Origin: Gammaproteobacteria bacterium
Lineage (GTDB): Bacteria; Pseudomonadota; Gammaproteobacteria; Methylococcales; DRLZ01
Length of the DNA: 42,701 bases
NCBI GenBank assembly: GCA_022600935.1
Contig: JAHZJL010000148.1
Location: 1 to 42,701, forward strand
Reading direction: 5' to 3'
Shown here: positions 35,801 through 42,701 of the stretch, piece by piece
Position numbering within the stretch: the first letter of the stretch is position 1
How the letters are laid out: each line of letters begins with the position of its first letter
Notes under the pieces: generated by a model
The model's input: the letters and a program-made list of their open reading frames with translations, nothing else
What the model was told of the DNA's origin: nothing
Database searches by the model: none
Position numbers and translations under genes: made by a program

Positions 35801-36298
35801 AAGTTATTCTCCTTAATTAAGTATTTAAAACTGGAACAGTCAAGCCTGTCCCTCTAATCAGTTGAACATTGCATCAATTCAAGCTATTCAACCTGATAAA
35901 CACTTTATTTCTATAGCGATGAAATAACTTGCAGGAAAAATGAATTGTCGATGAAGAATTATGATGAGAAATGAACTAATTACTCTTGTTCCCAAGCATT
36001 GCTTGGGAATACAGGTCTAGAAGCTCCAGCTTCGAGTGTAGTTAGCTGAGTACAGCGGAAGCCTGCAACCAAACCCGAAAACCTCAAAAAGTAACCGTCT
36101 ACAATTGCTACATAATCAGCTGGCTCAGAAGCTAGCAGCCTGGAAGCTGGAGCTTCCAGGCATCGGTTCCCAAGCAATGCTTGGGAACCAGCACACACAT
36201 ACCCAGACAATATATTCGGTAATATTCACCTCGTTGAAGAATGATTGAACTGTTAAGATTAGCCTGAGGTTCAGACCGTATTAATCGAATTGGGGTAA
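35801..36298. other. intergenic region with inverted-repeat element
   Basis: These 498 bases hold the second inverted-repeat element (35988-36187) and flanking AT-rich DNA. An open frame across the element is explained by its palindromes and is not taken as a gene. The promoter of the membrane/TPR pair should lie at about 36200-36290. Confidence 0.6.
35988..36187. repeat. inverted-repeat element, copy 2 (MITE-like)
   Basis: The ends are inverted copies of about 45 bases. Each has GTTCCCAAGCATTGCTTGGG, itself nearly palindromic, about 10 variable bases, and GAAGCTCCAGCTTC. Copy 1 (1742-2026) has the same plan with a changed inner palindrome. The interiors of the two copies are unrelated. This copy is 200 bases long, that one 285. 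Confidence 0.78.
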
Positions 36299-36814
36299 AT
36301 GCACATGGAAAATATGACAGAGTGGATTGAGCATCTCAAGCATCCAATGGTGCTTGCAGGGTTTGGATTATTTGTTTTTGCAATGGTGCTGAAACCAATA
36401 TTATCCAGTTTTTCAGATCAATTATCAGAAACAGCAATTGAGCGATTAATTCATAAATCGATCACTTATGTATTTATCCTGGCGTTAGTCGTCATTGCTG
36501 GCGGCATTGTCTTGAGCTTCAATCCGTTTGAGCCTGACCCTGAAACAAAATCACTTCAAGACAACACAGCTAAAACAACAAACGCCAACTCCATTGAACA
36601 ACACACTTCAGGAGATAAAAGCCCTGCTATTACCGGCAAAGATGTCCAGCTGAATTATGCAGGGGTCTTATCCAGCCAAAAGAAAACCAAACAATCAAAT
36701 ATCGAGTCACCAACAAAGCAAATACAGCCTGTACAGATTCATCAAACTACACAAGGCAATCAAAGTGCAGCGATTCATTCATCCGGTGATGTCAGCATAA
36801 ATTATGCGGATTAA
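36299..36814 (+). CDS. membrane protein with two copies of a GDxSPxI...VxxNY motif
   Basis: The 171-residue protein has two membrane helices (about 15-33 and 54-76), followed by a hydrophilic tail. The tail carries a motif twice: SGDKSPAITGKDVQLNYAG (about 103-121) and QGNQSAAIHSSGDVSINYAD at its very end. The motif also occurs once in the next gene, which overlaps this one by 11 bases. The ATG at 36305 has better spacing from the GGGG ribosome site than ATG 36299, so the true start may be two codons later. I know the motif as a recurring short beta-hairpin-like segment in bacterial proteins, without an assigned function. The pair probably works together at the inner membrane. Confidence 0.8.
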   Translation: MHMENMTEWIEHLKHPMVLAGFGLFVFAMVLKPILSSFSDQLSETAIERLIHKSITYVFILALVVIAGGIVLSFNPFEPDPETKSLQDNTAKTTNANSIEQHTSGDKSPAITGKDVQLNYAGVLSSQKKTKQSNIESPTKQIQPVQIHQTTQGNQSAAIHSSGDVSINYAD

Positions 36815-37697
36815 GCGTTTCACCTTGCTTTTGTTTAGTATTGTAAGCACAACACCTGTTGTTGCAGAAACAACTCCAGTCACATCACAATCCTCAACCG
36901 GCGACCAATCACCAGTTATTCACTCTGAAAGTGATGTCAATGTTAACTACTACGGACTGACTGAAAAGCAATTTGCTGACATGCTAAAAGCGCAAGCACA
37001 ACGAATCGTCAAGAGTTTGCAATCCACCAGTGCAGATCCAGACAACAAACAACGTGCTTTATTGGAACTGGAATTAAACGCTGTCCATGAAAAACTGGTG
37101 AATTTAAACAGCAGTTACCAGCAAGAAAAGAAACGTCGATTTGCCGCAGATAAAGCGCTGCAACTCCTTAAATCGCAATTGCCTGCTGAACAACTTAAAA
37201 AAGCAAGGGACAGCTTGCAGCAGGGTAATGCCAAAGCTGCAGAAAAAGCCTTTGATAACATTGTGGAAAAAGGCTCAGGAGCCATTGCATTGGCAGCGTA
37301 TCAAAGTGGGCAGCTAGCTGAAGGCAGAGTGGATTACGCCAAAGCCATGCACCAATACAAAACAGCCGTTGTATTGGAAGAGAATAATCCAGACTATCTG
37401 TTTGAAGCAGGGCAAATGGCAATCATTACGGCTGAGTATCAACAAGCACAACACTGGCTGGAACAATTATTGGACATCAGGCAGGCAGAGCAGAAAAACG
37501 ATCTCAACCTAGCAAGCGCTCAGCATGCATTAGCTTATCTTTATGAAGTTCAAGGCCGATATGCAGAAGCGGGGCCGTTGTATCAACGCGCTATAAAAAT
37601 TCTGAGAGCCAGTTTCCCTGATGGGCATCCTGATATTAATACTGTTCAAGCAAACTATAATCTGCTCAAAGCAAGGAATGAAATGAATAGCAATTGA
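36804..37697 (+). CDS. periplasmic TPR protein with the same GDQSPxI...DVxxNY motif
   Basis: The 297-residue protein has a signal peptide (about 1-21, ending VVA). The motif STGDQSPVIHSESDVNVNYYG follows (about 32-51), then GLTEKQFADML. A charged coiled-coil region spans about 55-130, and TPR-like helical pairs fill the rest: AKAAEKAFDNIVEKGSGAIA, ALAAYQSGQLAEGRVDYAKA, LYEVQGRYAEAGPLYQRAIK. The last pair with FPDGHPDINTVQANYNLL resembles kinesin-light-chain TPRs. It overlaps the membrane-protein gene by 11 bases, so the two are coupled. TPRs bind other proteins; the shared motif may pair this protein with its neighbour. Partner and process are unknown. Confidence 0.85.
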   Translation: MRIKRFTLLLFSIVSTTPVVAETTPVTSQSSTGDQSPVIHSESDVNVNYYGLTEKQFADMLKAQAQRIVKSLQSTSADPDNKQRALLELELNAVHEKLVNLNSSYQQEKKRRFAADKALQLLKSQLPAEQLKKARDSLQQGNAKAAEKAFDNIVEKGSGAIALAAYQSGQLAEGRVDYAKAMHQYKTAVVLEENNPDYLFEAGQMAIITAEYQQAQHWLEQLLDIRQAEQKNDLNLASAQHALAYLYEVQGRYAEAGPLYQRAIKILRASFPDGHPDINTVQANYNLLKARNEMNSN

Positions 37698-37810
37698 TAT
37701 TCGTAATGACAGTGTCGCAGAATTGGACGTCGACATAAAATATGAGTATCAGTGCAGGAAAAAAGTGTTGCGACATCCTCCGGAAGTAGTTAACCAGGTC
37801 CTTCAATGCT

Positions 37811-37844
37811 GTATGACGCTGCGCTTATCCGCTCTACGGCATAC
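37811..37844. repeat. possible dispersed intergenic repeat remnant
   Basis: The stretch from GTATG (37811) to CATAC (37840-37844) contains GACGCTGCGCTTATCCGCTC. From memory this resembles a widespread intergenic repeat of Beta- and Gammaproteobacteria (GGATAAGCGCAGCG type). It lies in the 257-base gap before the metallo-hydrolase gene. Recognition is by memory only. Confidence 0.35.
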
Positions 37845-37954
37845 TGCCCCATCTCACTGAGTGCAATTCACCCTGGTTTCTTTTTCCTAGCAGTTGGCTT
37901 TGTTTCAAGGCAATCATTTATACTGTTAGTCCCTTCATCAAAGGTTACTATTGA

Positions 37955-38560
37955 ATGAAACAACTCCATCGCAGTGACTTGTTCTGCTGGTCGCAATTCG
38001 ACATTGAGCGTAATATCGATTTTCACAGTGTGGCCTGGATCAGGGAACAGGGCAATATACTGATTGATCCGTTACCGCTATCCGGGCATGACGCCAACCA
38101 CTTGAAAAACCTGGGTGGCGTCGCCATTATAGTTATAACGAACAGCGATCATATCCGTGACGCGGAGGATATTGCCATCCGGTTTGGCGCAGAGCTTGCG
38201 GGGCCTGCGGCCGAGCAAGCCCGATTCCCGCTTGTGTGTGACATCTGGCTTTCCGATCAGCAAGAGATTGCTCCCGGTCTCACTGTATATGAATTACAAG
38301 GCTCCAAAACGCCGGGCGAGCTGGCTCTGGTACTTGAGCAAACAACACTGATAACTGGCGATCTGATCCGTTGTCACCTGGCCGGTATACTTTGCCTGTT
38401 ACCTGACCAGAAATTGCAGGATAAAACACAAGCTATCAATTCTGTCTCGCGGTTAGCGGCAATCGGGACAATCGATACCGTGTTGACAGGAGATGGCTGG
38501 CCGGTTTTTCATAACGGACACCAGGCCATGCAAACACTGATTCAGGCTCTTGATAAATAA
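37955..38560 (+). CDS. metallo-beta-lactamase-fold protein with altered metal site
   Basis: The 201-residue protein has an MBL-like plan: an N-terminal strand pair with ILIDPLPLSGHD, then IIVITNSDHIRDAEDIAIRFG where the canonical HxHxDH would be. It continues with GSKTPGELAL (normally GHTPG), LITGDLIRCH and LTGDGWPVFHNG. Only some of the metal ligands survive (DH, GD, H), so metal binding and hydrolase activity may be reduced or different. Relatives with an SDHxRxA motif are annotated as MBL-fold hydrolases of unknown substrate. It is the first gene of the same-strand run up to 41014. Confidence 0.75.
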   Translation: MKQLHRSDLFCWSQFDIERNIDFHSVAWIREQGNILIDPLPLSGHDANHLKNLGGVAIIVITNSDHIRDAEDIAIRFGAELAGPAAEQARFPLVCDIWLSDQQEIAPGLTVYELQGSKTPGELALVLEQTTLITGDLIRCHLAGILCLLPDQKLQDKTQAINSVSRLAAIGTIDTVLTGDGWPVFHNGHQAMQTLIQALDK

Positions 38561-38590
38561 CAGTGCATCCATTAAAGGGAAATACATCAG

Positions 38591-38803
38591 GTGAACGATA
38601 ACCATCAGGATACCGATAAGCAATCAACCTTGCTGCAATTGCTGGGCAGTGTATTGGCTGCATTTTTTGGCGTACAAAGTCTCAAAAATTACCGGCGCGA
38701 TGCCAACTCGAATAATGCAGGTAAGCTGATTGTTCTGGGAATCCTGGTGACCATCGTGTTTGTCTTGATTGTAGCAAGCGTTGCCCGCTATGCAGCCGGA
38801 TAA
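38591..38803 (+). CDS. DUF2970 small membrane protein
   Basis: The 70-residue protein starts at GTG 38591, with AAGGGA about 11 bases upstream. It has the DUF2970 hallmark SVLAAFFGVQSLKNYRRDA followed by one membrane helix (IVLGILVTIVFVLIVASVA). This short family occurs mainly in Beta- and Gammaproteobacteria. Its function is unknown. Confidence 0.88.
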   Translation: MNDNHQDTDKQSTLLQLLGSVLAAFFGVQSLKNYRRDANSNNAGKLIVLGILVTIVFVLIVASVARYAAG

Positions 38804-38949
38804 GCGTCATTGAATACCTTGTTTGTGGTTTATGGCTCGATTCAACCAGCACACCCCCTGTTCTCTCCATCTTGCCAACAGGTGCATAATGCTGAAATGA
38901 TTGTGGTAACACTGTCATCACCTCATTCAAATGCCTTGCAGGTGGGGAC

Positions 38950-40086
38950 GTGATTTATCTTGACCATAATGCCACTACACCGGTCAGTCCAGACGTGCTG
39001 GATGCGATGCTGCCGTTTCTCGGCAAACAGTTCGGTAATCCATCCAGTTTATACCGGTCAGGCAGAACAGCCCGCACGGCTATCGATGTTGCGCGTGAGC
39101 AGGTTGCCGCACTGGCCGGCGTGACCGCAAGCCAGGTCATTTTTACCAGTGGCGGCACCGAAGCCAATAATCTGGCTATGATCGGTTTAAGCCGTGAATT
39201 GAAACCCGGCAAAGTCGCTGTCAGCGCTATCGAGCATCCTTCCGTGCTGAGTCCTGCGCAGGATTATTTATCGACTCAAAACTGGCAGACTGTCGTGCTT
39301 CCTGTCAACAGCTCCGGGATTGTCGATACACGGTTAATCTGTGACGCACAAGCTGGCGTATTCGGACTTGTCTCTGTCATGCTGGCCAACAACGAAACAG
39401 GTGTTTTGCAGGATATTTCCGCACTGTCAAACCAGTGCAAGCAAAAAAACAGTCTGCTGCATTGCGATGCAGTCCAGGCATTCGGTAAAATTCCAGTGGA
39501 TTTCAATGCACTGGGTGTGACAACATTGTCAGTGTCGTCCCACAAGATCAATGGTCCCAAAGGTGTTGGCGCATTGATTATCGATCCCGGTGTCAAACTG
39601 TCTGCGCTGTGTTATGGTGGAGGGCAGGAACAGACACTGAGGCCAGGAACGGAAAATGTCGCGGCAATCGTCGGGTTCGGTAAAGCCGCAGAGCTGGCGC
39701 GTACTGGTTTAGCCGATCATTACCAAAAGCTCTTGTCGTTACGCGAAACACTGATGCAACAGTTACAGACTATCGAAGGCTGCAGGATATTCAGTGACAA
39801 TGTGGAGCGCTTGCCCAATACCGTACAATTCGCAATTGACGGAGTTGACGGGGAAATGGTGTTGATGATGCTGGATCAAGCCGGAATTGCGGTATCCAGC
39901 GGCTCGGCCTGCGCCAGTGGATCGAACGCACCGAGTCATGTCCTGCAAGCCATGCAGGTTGATGCTGCAACAGCCAGAGGCGCAATACGGGTCAGCTTCG
40001 GCGTTACATCAGAACCGGATCATATTCAGCAATTCATGTCAGTCATTCAAAAACAGGTCTCAGCCTGGAACTTTGATGATGAATAA
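38950..40086 (+). CDS. cysteine desulfurase (NifS/IscS family)
   Basis: The 378-residue PLP enzyme takes sulfur from L-cysteine to supply Fe-S cluster or other sulfur pathways. Motifs: YLDHNATTP at the start, FTSGGTEANNLA, IEHPSVL, NNETGVLQ, HCDAVQAFGK and the PLP lysine K199 in SSHKINGPKG. The catalytic C321 is in the loop SSGSACASGS, typical of group I enzymes, and RPGTENV is present. The start is GTG 38950, preceded by a G-rich ribosome site; no ATG fits the conserved YLDHNAT beginning. An IscA-type carrier follows 35 bases later, but no IscU, IscR or HscAB is beside it, so it may be a second copy in the genome. Confidence 0.95.
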   Translation: MIYLDHNATTPVSPDVLDAMLPFLGKQFGNPSSLYRSGRTARTAIDVAREQVAALAGVTASQVIFTSGGTEANNLAMIGLSRELKPGKVAVSAIEHPSVLSPAQDYLSTQNWQTVVLPVNSSGIVDTRLICDAQAGVFGLVSVMLANNETGVLQDISALSNQCKQKNSLLHCDAVQAFGKIPVDFNALGVTTLSVSSHKINGPKGVGALIIDPGVKLSALCYGGGQEQTLRPGTENVAAIVGFGKAAELARTGLADHYQKLLSLRETLMQQLQTIEGCRIFSDNVERLPNTVQFAIDGVDGEMVLMMLDQAGIAVSSGSACASGSNAPSHVLQAMQVDAATARGAIRVSFGVTSEPDHIQQFMSVIQKQVSAWNFDDE

Positions 40087-40121
40087 ACACTCTAGAACTT
40101 GATAATCTTTGGAGATATTAC

Positions 40122-40448
40122 ATGTCAGTTTCACTTACAGATCGCGCAATCAATCAGCTCAAAACGCAACTCGATAAACGCGGCAAAGGTCTGGGAATGC
40201 GTCTGGGCGTTAAAAAATCCGGATGTTCAGGATTTGCCTACGTCATCGACTTTGCCGACCAGATCAGCCCTGAAGACCAGGTCTTCGATAATAACGGCGT
40301 TAAAGTCATCATCAACCAGTCGGACCTGGAATTTCTAAACGGAATCGAACTGGATTACACCCGTGAAGGGATCAGCGAAGCGTTTCGTTTCAACAACCCG
40401 AATGTCAAAGCCATGTGCGGCTGCGGTGAGAGTTTTACAGTTGGATGA
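40122..40448 (+). CDS. IscA/HesB-family Fe-S carrier protein
   Basis: The 108-residue protein has the three conserved cysteines of A-type carriers: C35 in KKSGCSGFAY, and C99 and C101 in MCGCGESF near the C-terminus. LTDRAINQL at the N-terminus and the FxxN region (FRFNNPNVKAMC) are typical. It accepts or delivers iron or [2Fe-2S]/[4Fe-4S] clusters. A GGAG ribosome site precedes the ATG. It lies 35 bases after the cysteine desulfurase, which supports joint function. Whether it is IscA, SufA or ErpA in role cannot be decided by eye. Confidence 0.94.
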   Translation: MSVSLTDRAINQLKTQLDKRGKGLGMRLGVKKSGCSGFAYVIDFADQISPEDQVFDNNGVKVIINQSDLEFLNGIELDYTREGISEAFRFNNPNVKAMCGCGESFTVG

Positions 40449-40588
40449 CTGAACGCTAAAGTGATGACATACTCTTTTCTGAAATGCCTGCCTGAGTAAC
40501 AATTGTTAACACTTAATTGACTGCGGAAACGTTAGTTTCATATGAATTTGATATACTCTTTTGTTTCGATGATTAAGCGGAGAATACA

Positions 40589-41014
40589 ATGGATTTAATG
40601 AAACTGGGTACAGAACTGTTAATGAATCAACTCTCTAACCGGGGCGCTTCAGCAGATGAAAACGGAATCGCAGATGCCTTGACAAGCCTTCTCGGCGGCA
40701 GCGATGGTAACCTGGATTTAGGTGGTCTGGTATCAAAATTTATGGGTAACAGCGACCTTTCTGGTATGGTCGCTTCCTGGCTGGGCGATGGCGATAATGA
40801 TCCCATTTCAACAGACCAGGTCAGCCAAATATTCGACAGTGGAACAATTGCTGATTTTGCATCCAAGCTTGGGCTAGATACCGGCAGCGCAACTGAGACC
40901 ATTGCTGAAACCCTGCCCCAGATGGTTGATAAAAGCAGTAGTGGTGGCTCGTTACTCGATGCCGTGGGTGGCGTCGAAGGCGCTCTTAATATGGCCAGGA
41001 AATTTTTCAACTAA
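40589..41014 (+). CDS. YidB/DUF937-like protein
   Basis: The 141-residue acidic, glycine-rich protein has a GGAG ribosome site. It has an N-terminal helix (MDLMKLGTELLMNQL), GADENGIADALTSLLGG-like sequence, GLVSKFMGNSDLSGMVASWLGDGDN and a helical C-terminus (VEGALNMARKFFN). The VSxWLGxGxNxPIS pattern is that of the YidB family, which is conserved but of unknown function. Its 140-base spacer and own ribosome site suggest it may be a separate unit. Confidence 0.8.
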   Translation: MDLMKLGTELLMNQLSNRGASADENGIADALTSLLGGSDGNLDLGGLVSKFMGNSDLSGMVASWLGDGDNDPISTDQVSQIFDSGTIADFASKLGLDTGSATETIAETLPQMVDKSSSGGSLLDAVGGVEGALNMARKFFN

Positions 41015-41636
41015 ACAGGCTGCCACAATTCAACAACAATTCCCTGAGTTATCGCGATCTCTCCATTTAACTCGATTGAGTTAAATGGCCCTCACCTCAA
41101 TCAATGACGATATCGCAACTCGGGGAATTGTTACACATCGTTCCATCTTTTCACACCAGGGATAGCGATTAACCAACCCCGTGCAGTTGCAATTGTTTCA
41201 TGGTGCAGACAGTTAATACAACAAGCTGTTGCTCATTGTGTGGTTTTAATCCTCTTTTCCTCAATAACAGCAGTCTATCTGCACCACTCTCGCCTGCTTC
41301 AATGAGCTGACCCTGCAAAAGCATCCTTCTGTTTATTTTGTGATGTTCTATTCACATGATTAAAATATTCCATTACTCACGTGTCATAATCCATTAAACT
41401 GAATCATATCCAAAGCATCTTGTCAGAACATCTCGATATTCTCTCACCCTCAGTAAAATATCCTGAAAAAACAATACACTGTATCATTTTTAGATAAATG
41501 CTCTATGCTTAATGGTATTCCGGGCTGTAAATTAACCTGTTATTTTCAGTTAATCATTTGCCAGCCGCAGTTAACTTGATAGATTAATCCTGCAACTCAC
41601 CCAATCAATAACTCTTAAAAAATTTAGGAACCATAC
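41015..41636. other. intergenic region with nested palindrome
   Basis: These 622 bases hold no convincing gene. The first part contains a large nested inverted repeat (41035-41132). The remaining 500 bases, up to the pyrophosphatase, are AT-rich and without obvious structure; they should contain the ppa promoter. Confidence 0.5.
41035..41132. repeat. nested palindrome / cruciform-forming element
   Basis: Outer arms AACAATTCCCTGAGTTATCG and its near reverse complement (CGCAACTCGGGGAATTGTT, to 41132) enclose a perfect inner hairpin. The inner stem is CCATTTAACTC / GAGTTAAATGG with loop GATT (41063-41088). It lies just after the YidB-like gene and could act as a terminator or be a mobile palindromic repeat. 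Confidence 0.65.
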
Positions 41637-42320
41637 GTGGACGAAAAAGAATTTAATAAATTATACAAAATGATGAGCAAATTATTGCGCCCGCACCCCT
41701 GGCACGGTCTTGAGTTATACGACAACAGGGAAGAGCGCATACTAAACGCATACATCGAAATCGTCCCGTCAGATACTGTCAAATACGAGCTGGAGAAGAA
41801 AACCGGTTACCTCAAGGTGGATAGACCCCAGCGCTTTTCCAATATTATCCCGGCGCTCTATGGCTTTCTTCCAAAAACCTATTGCGGACAACGGGTTGCC
41901 GCGTTTTCAGTGGAGCGATTGGGCCGTAACAACCTGCAAGGCGACAGTGACCCGCTTGACATCTGTGTCCTGACTGAAAAAAACGTGATTCACGGCGACC
42001 TGATTGTCAACGCCATACCCATCGGCGGATTTCGCATGATCGATCATGGCGAAGTCGATGATAAAATCATTGCCGTTTTGAAAGACGACGCCGTGTTTAG
42101 TGACATGCGCGATATCAAAAACTGCCCGGATGGAACATTATCCAGATTGCGCCATTATTTCCTCACCTACAAACAAATCCCCGACCCGGATACCAACGAA
42201 ATTCCGAAATGCGAAATTACCCACATTTACGGCCACGAAGAAGCTATTAAAGTCATCGACCACGCAGAAGCCGATTACCATCACAAATATACATTTAACC
42301 GGCTCGAAGATTCAGTTTGA
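41637..42320 (+). CDS. ppa: soluble family I inorganic pyrophosphatase
   Basis: The 227-residue enzyme hydrolyses pyrophosphate to phosphate in the cytoplasm. The family signature is DSDPLDI (in NLQGDSDPLDICVLTE), the metal-binding acidic cluster. Other conserved parts are KYELEKKTGYLKVDRP, YGFLPKTYCG, the acidic DHGEVDDKIIAV with its downstream lysine (VLKDD), and HYFLTYKQIP. The start is GTG 41637 with AGGA about 8 bases before it. It is longer than the 175-residue E. coli enzyme because of an N-terminal extension and a longer C-terminus, as in several other proteobacterial enzymes. The membrane pyrophosphatase at 2107-4137 uses the same substrate. Confidence 0.95.
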   Translation: MDEKEFNKLYKMMSKLLRPHPWHGLELYDNREERILNAYIEIVPSDTVKYELEKKTGYLKVDRPQRFSNIIPALYGFLPKTYCGQRVAAFSVERLGRNNLQGDSDPLDICVLTEKNVIHGDLIVNAIPIGGFRMIDHGEVDDKIIAVLKDDAVFSDMRDIKNCPDGTLSRLRHYFLTYKQIPDPDTNEIPKCEITHIYGHEEAIKVIDHAEADYHHKYTFNRLEDSV

Positions 42321-42474
42321 TTGGAACTATAATTAATCTGGAACTGTTGGGCTTCGTTCCTCAGCGCCAACCTACCCTTGGTAATTTAAACGGCTTCCTG
42401 GGTGCCTGGTCTCCGCGAGCATGCCCAGCCACAGCCCGCTGCTCCGACACGCGAGCTGACGGCTGTGCATGTCG

Positions 42475-42701
42475 CTACGACACCTGACCGGGCTCTTGAA
42501 CTCGGGCACAACGAAAACCGGTATCGTCGATCGCGTAGCCGGGATGATACGCATCACGAATCGCACAGCGCACGTGACGCGCATGGGCAAGCCAGGAACC
42601 ACCACGCTAGACACGGCCCGTACCATCTTCAGTTGAACCCAGTGGATCACTCTGTGGATCTTCTGTGTATTCACGCTGTCCATCCAGACACCATTCCCAG
42701 A
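42475..42701 (-). pseudogene. SUMF1/formylglycine-generating-enzyme-like protein, C-terminal fragment with in-frame stop
   Basis: On the minus strand, from the right edge, the frame reads WEWCLDGQREY and DPQSDPLGSTEDGTGRV. It then meets a TAG (42609-42607) and continues RGGSWLAHARHVRCAIRDAY...GFRCAR to a final stop at 42477-42475. GxVWEWC, GTGRVxRGGSW and GFRCAR are the hallmarks of the C-terminal part of FGE-sulfatase-domain proteins. The amber codon stands where relatives have L, I or W; TGG to TAG is a single-base change. The gene is thus probably a pseudogene, or it makes a product lacking its last 44 residues. The upstream part is outside the window. Confidence 0.75.

Noticed and set aside
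36160-36200. Possible CRISPR-like or direct-repeat array in the palindromic regions
   Set aside because: Repeats occur only as inverted pairs, once per element, with no regular spacers or cas genes in the window.
35980-36210. 76-codon minus-strand ORF across the repeat element
   Set aside because: It spans the inverted-repeat ends, whose palindromes explain the open frame. No ribosome site or known motif, and copy 1 of the element has no equivalent ORF.
42372-42683. 103-codon minus-strand ORF at the right edge
   Set aside because: It is a different frame from the SUMF1-like coding frame, has no domain motifs and crosses that frame's end.

Overview
The window looks like a chromosome segment of a gammaproteobacterium with moderate-to-low GC content. 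Supporting signs are a YchJ-type SEC-C protein, a DUF2970 protein, a YidB-like protein, HD-GYP signalling, an IPTL-CTERM surface protein and a CRP-type site. I cannot name the genus. No tRNA, rRNA, CRISPR array, prophage or complete insertion sequence was seen. Three small non-autonomous inverted-repeat elements are present.

Layout. (1) 1-1473, minus: a secreted CAP/SCP-domain protein followed by FG-GAP-like repeats; it runs off the left edge. (2) 1742-2026: an inverted-repeat element. (3) 2107-4137, minus: K+-dependent membrane pyrophosphatase HppA. (4) 4660-6607, plus: a protein with two 2OG-Fe(II) prolyl-hydroxylase-like domains and a small [2Fe-2S] thioredoxin-like ferredoxin. (5) 7009-12765, plus: a REC/HD-GYP c-di-GMP phosphodiesterase response regulator and a 1559-residue hybrid histidine kinase with three periplasmic binding domains, 21 bases apart. 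(6) 12824-15239: a YchJ-like SEC-C protein, a LysR regulator (minus), a small ORF and a VOC/glyoxalase-fold protein. (7) 15569-21244: a 1891-residue repeat-rich surface protein with an IPTL-type C-terminal sorting signal. Its leader holds a perfect TGTGA-N6-TCACA site and a perfect 19-base palindrome. (8) 21430-25786: an overlapping operon of ABC ATPase, FtsX-type permease and AttH/CrtC-like lipocalin, then an AT-rich sulfotransferase.

(9) 26959-31321, minus: a YVTN beta-propeller protein, a 164-base MITE and three tandem, strongly diverged paralogues of a secreted protein family I do not recognise. (10) 31530-34348, plus: an N-acyl-amino-acid-synthase (FeeM)-like acyltransferase and a vanillyl-alcohol-oxidase-type flavoprotein 2 bases apart. 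They end in a strong bidirectional terminator shared with a convergent secreted serine hydrolase (34496-35800). (11) 35988-36187: a second copy of the inverted-repeat element. (12) 36299-37697: two overlapping genes, a membrane protein and a TPR lipoprotein-like or periplasmic protein, that share a short GDqSPxI...DVxxNY motif three times. (13) 37955-41014: a degenerate metallo-beta-lactamase-fold protein, a DUF2970 protein, a cysteine desulfurase, an IscA-type carrier and a YidB-like protein. (14) A 98-base nested palindrome, a soluble family I pyrophosphatase, and at the right edge a formylglycine-generating-enzyme-like (SUMF1) fragment interrupted by an amber codon.

The best candidates for undescribed biology are the three-paralogue secreted family with its YVTN partner (26959-31321), the FeeM-like/flavoprotein pair (31530-34348) and the motif-sharing membrane/TPR pair (36299-37697). 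Most of the rest is recognisable housekeeping, signalling and envelope function.
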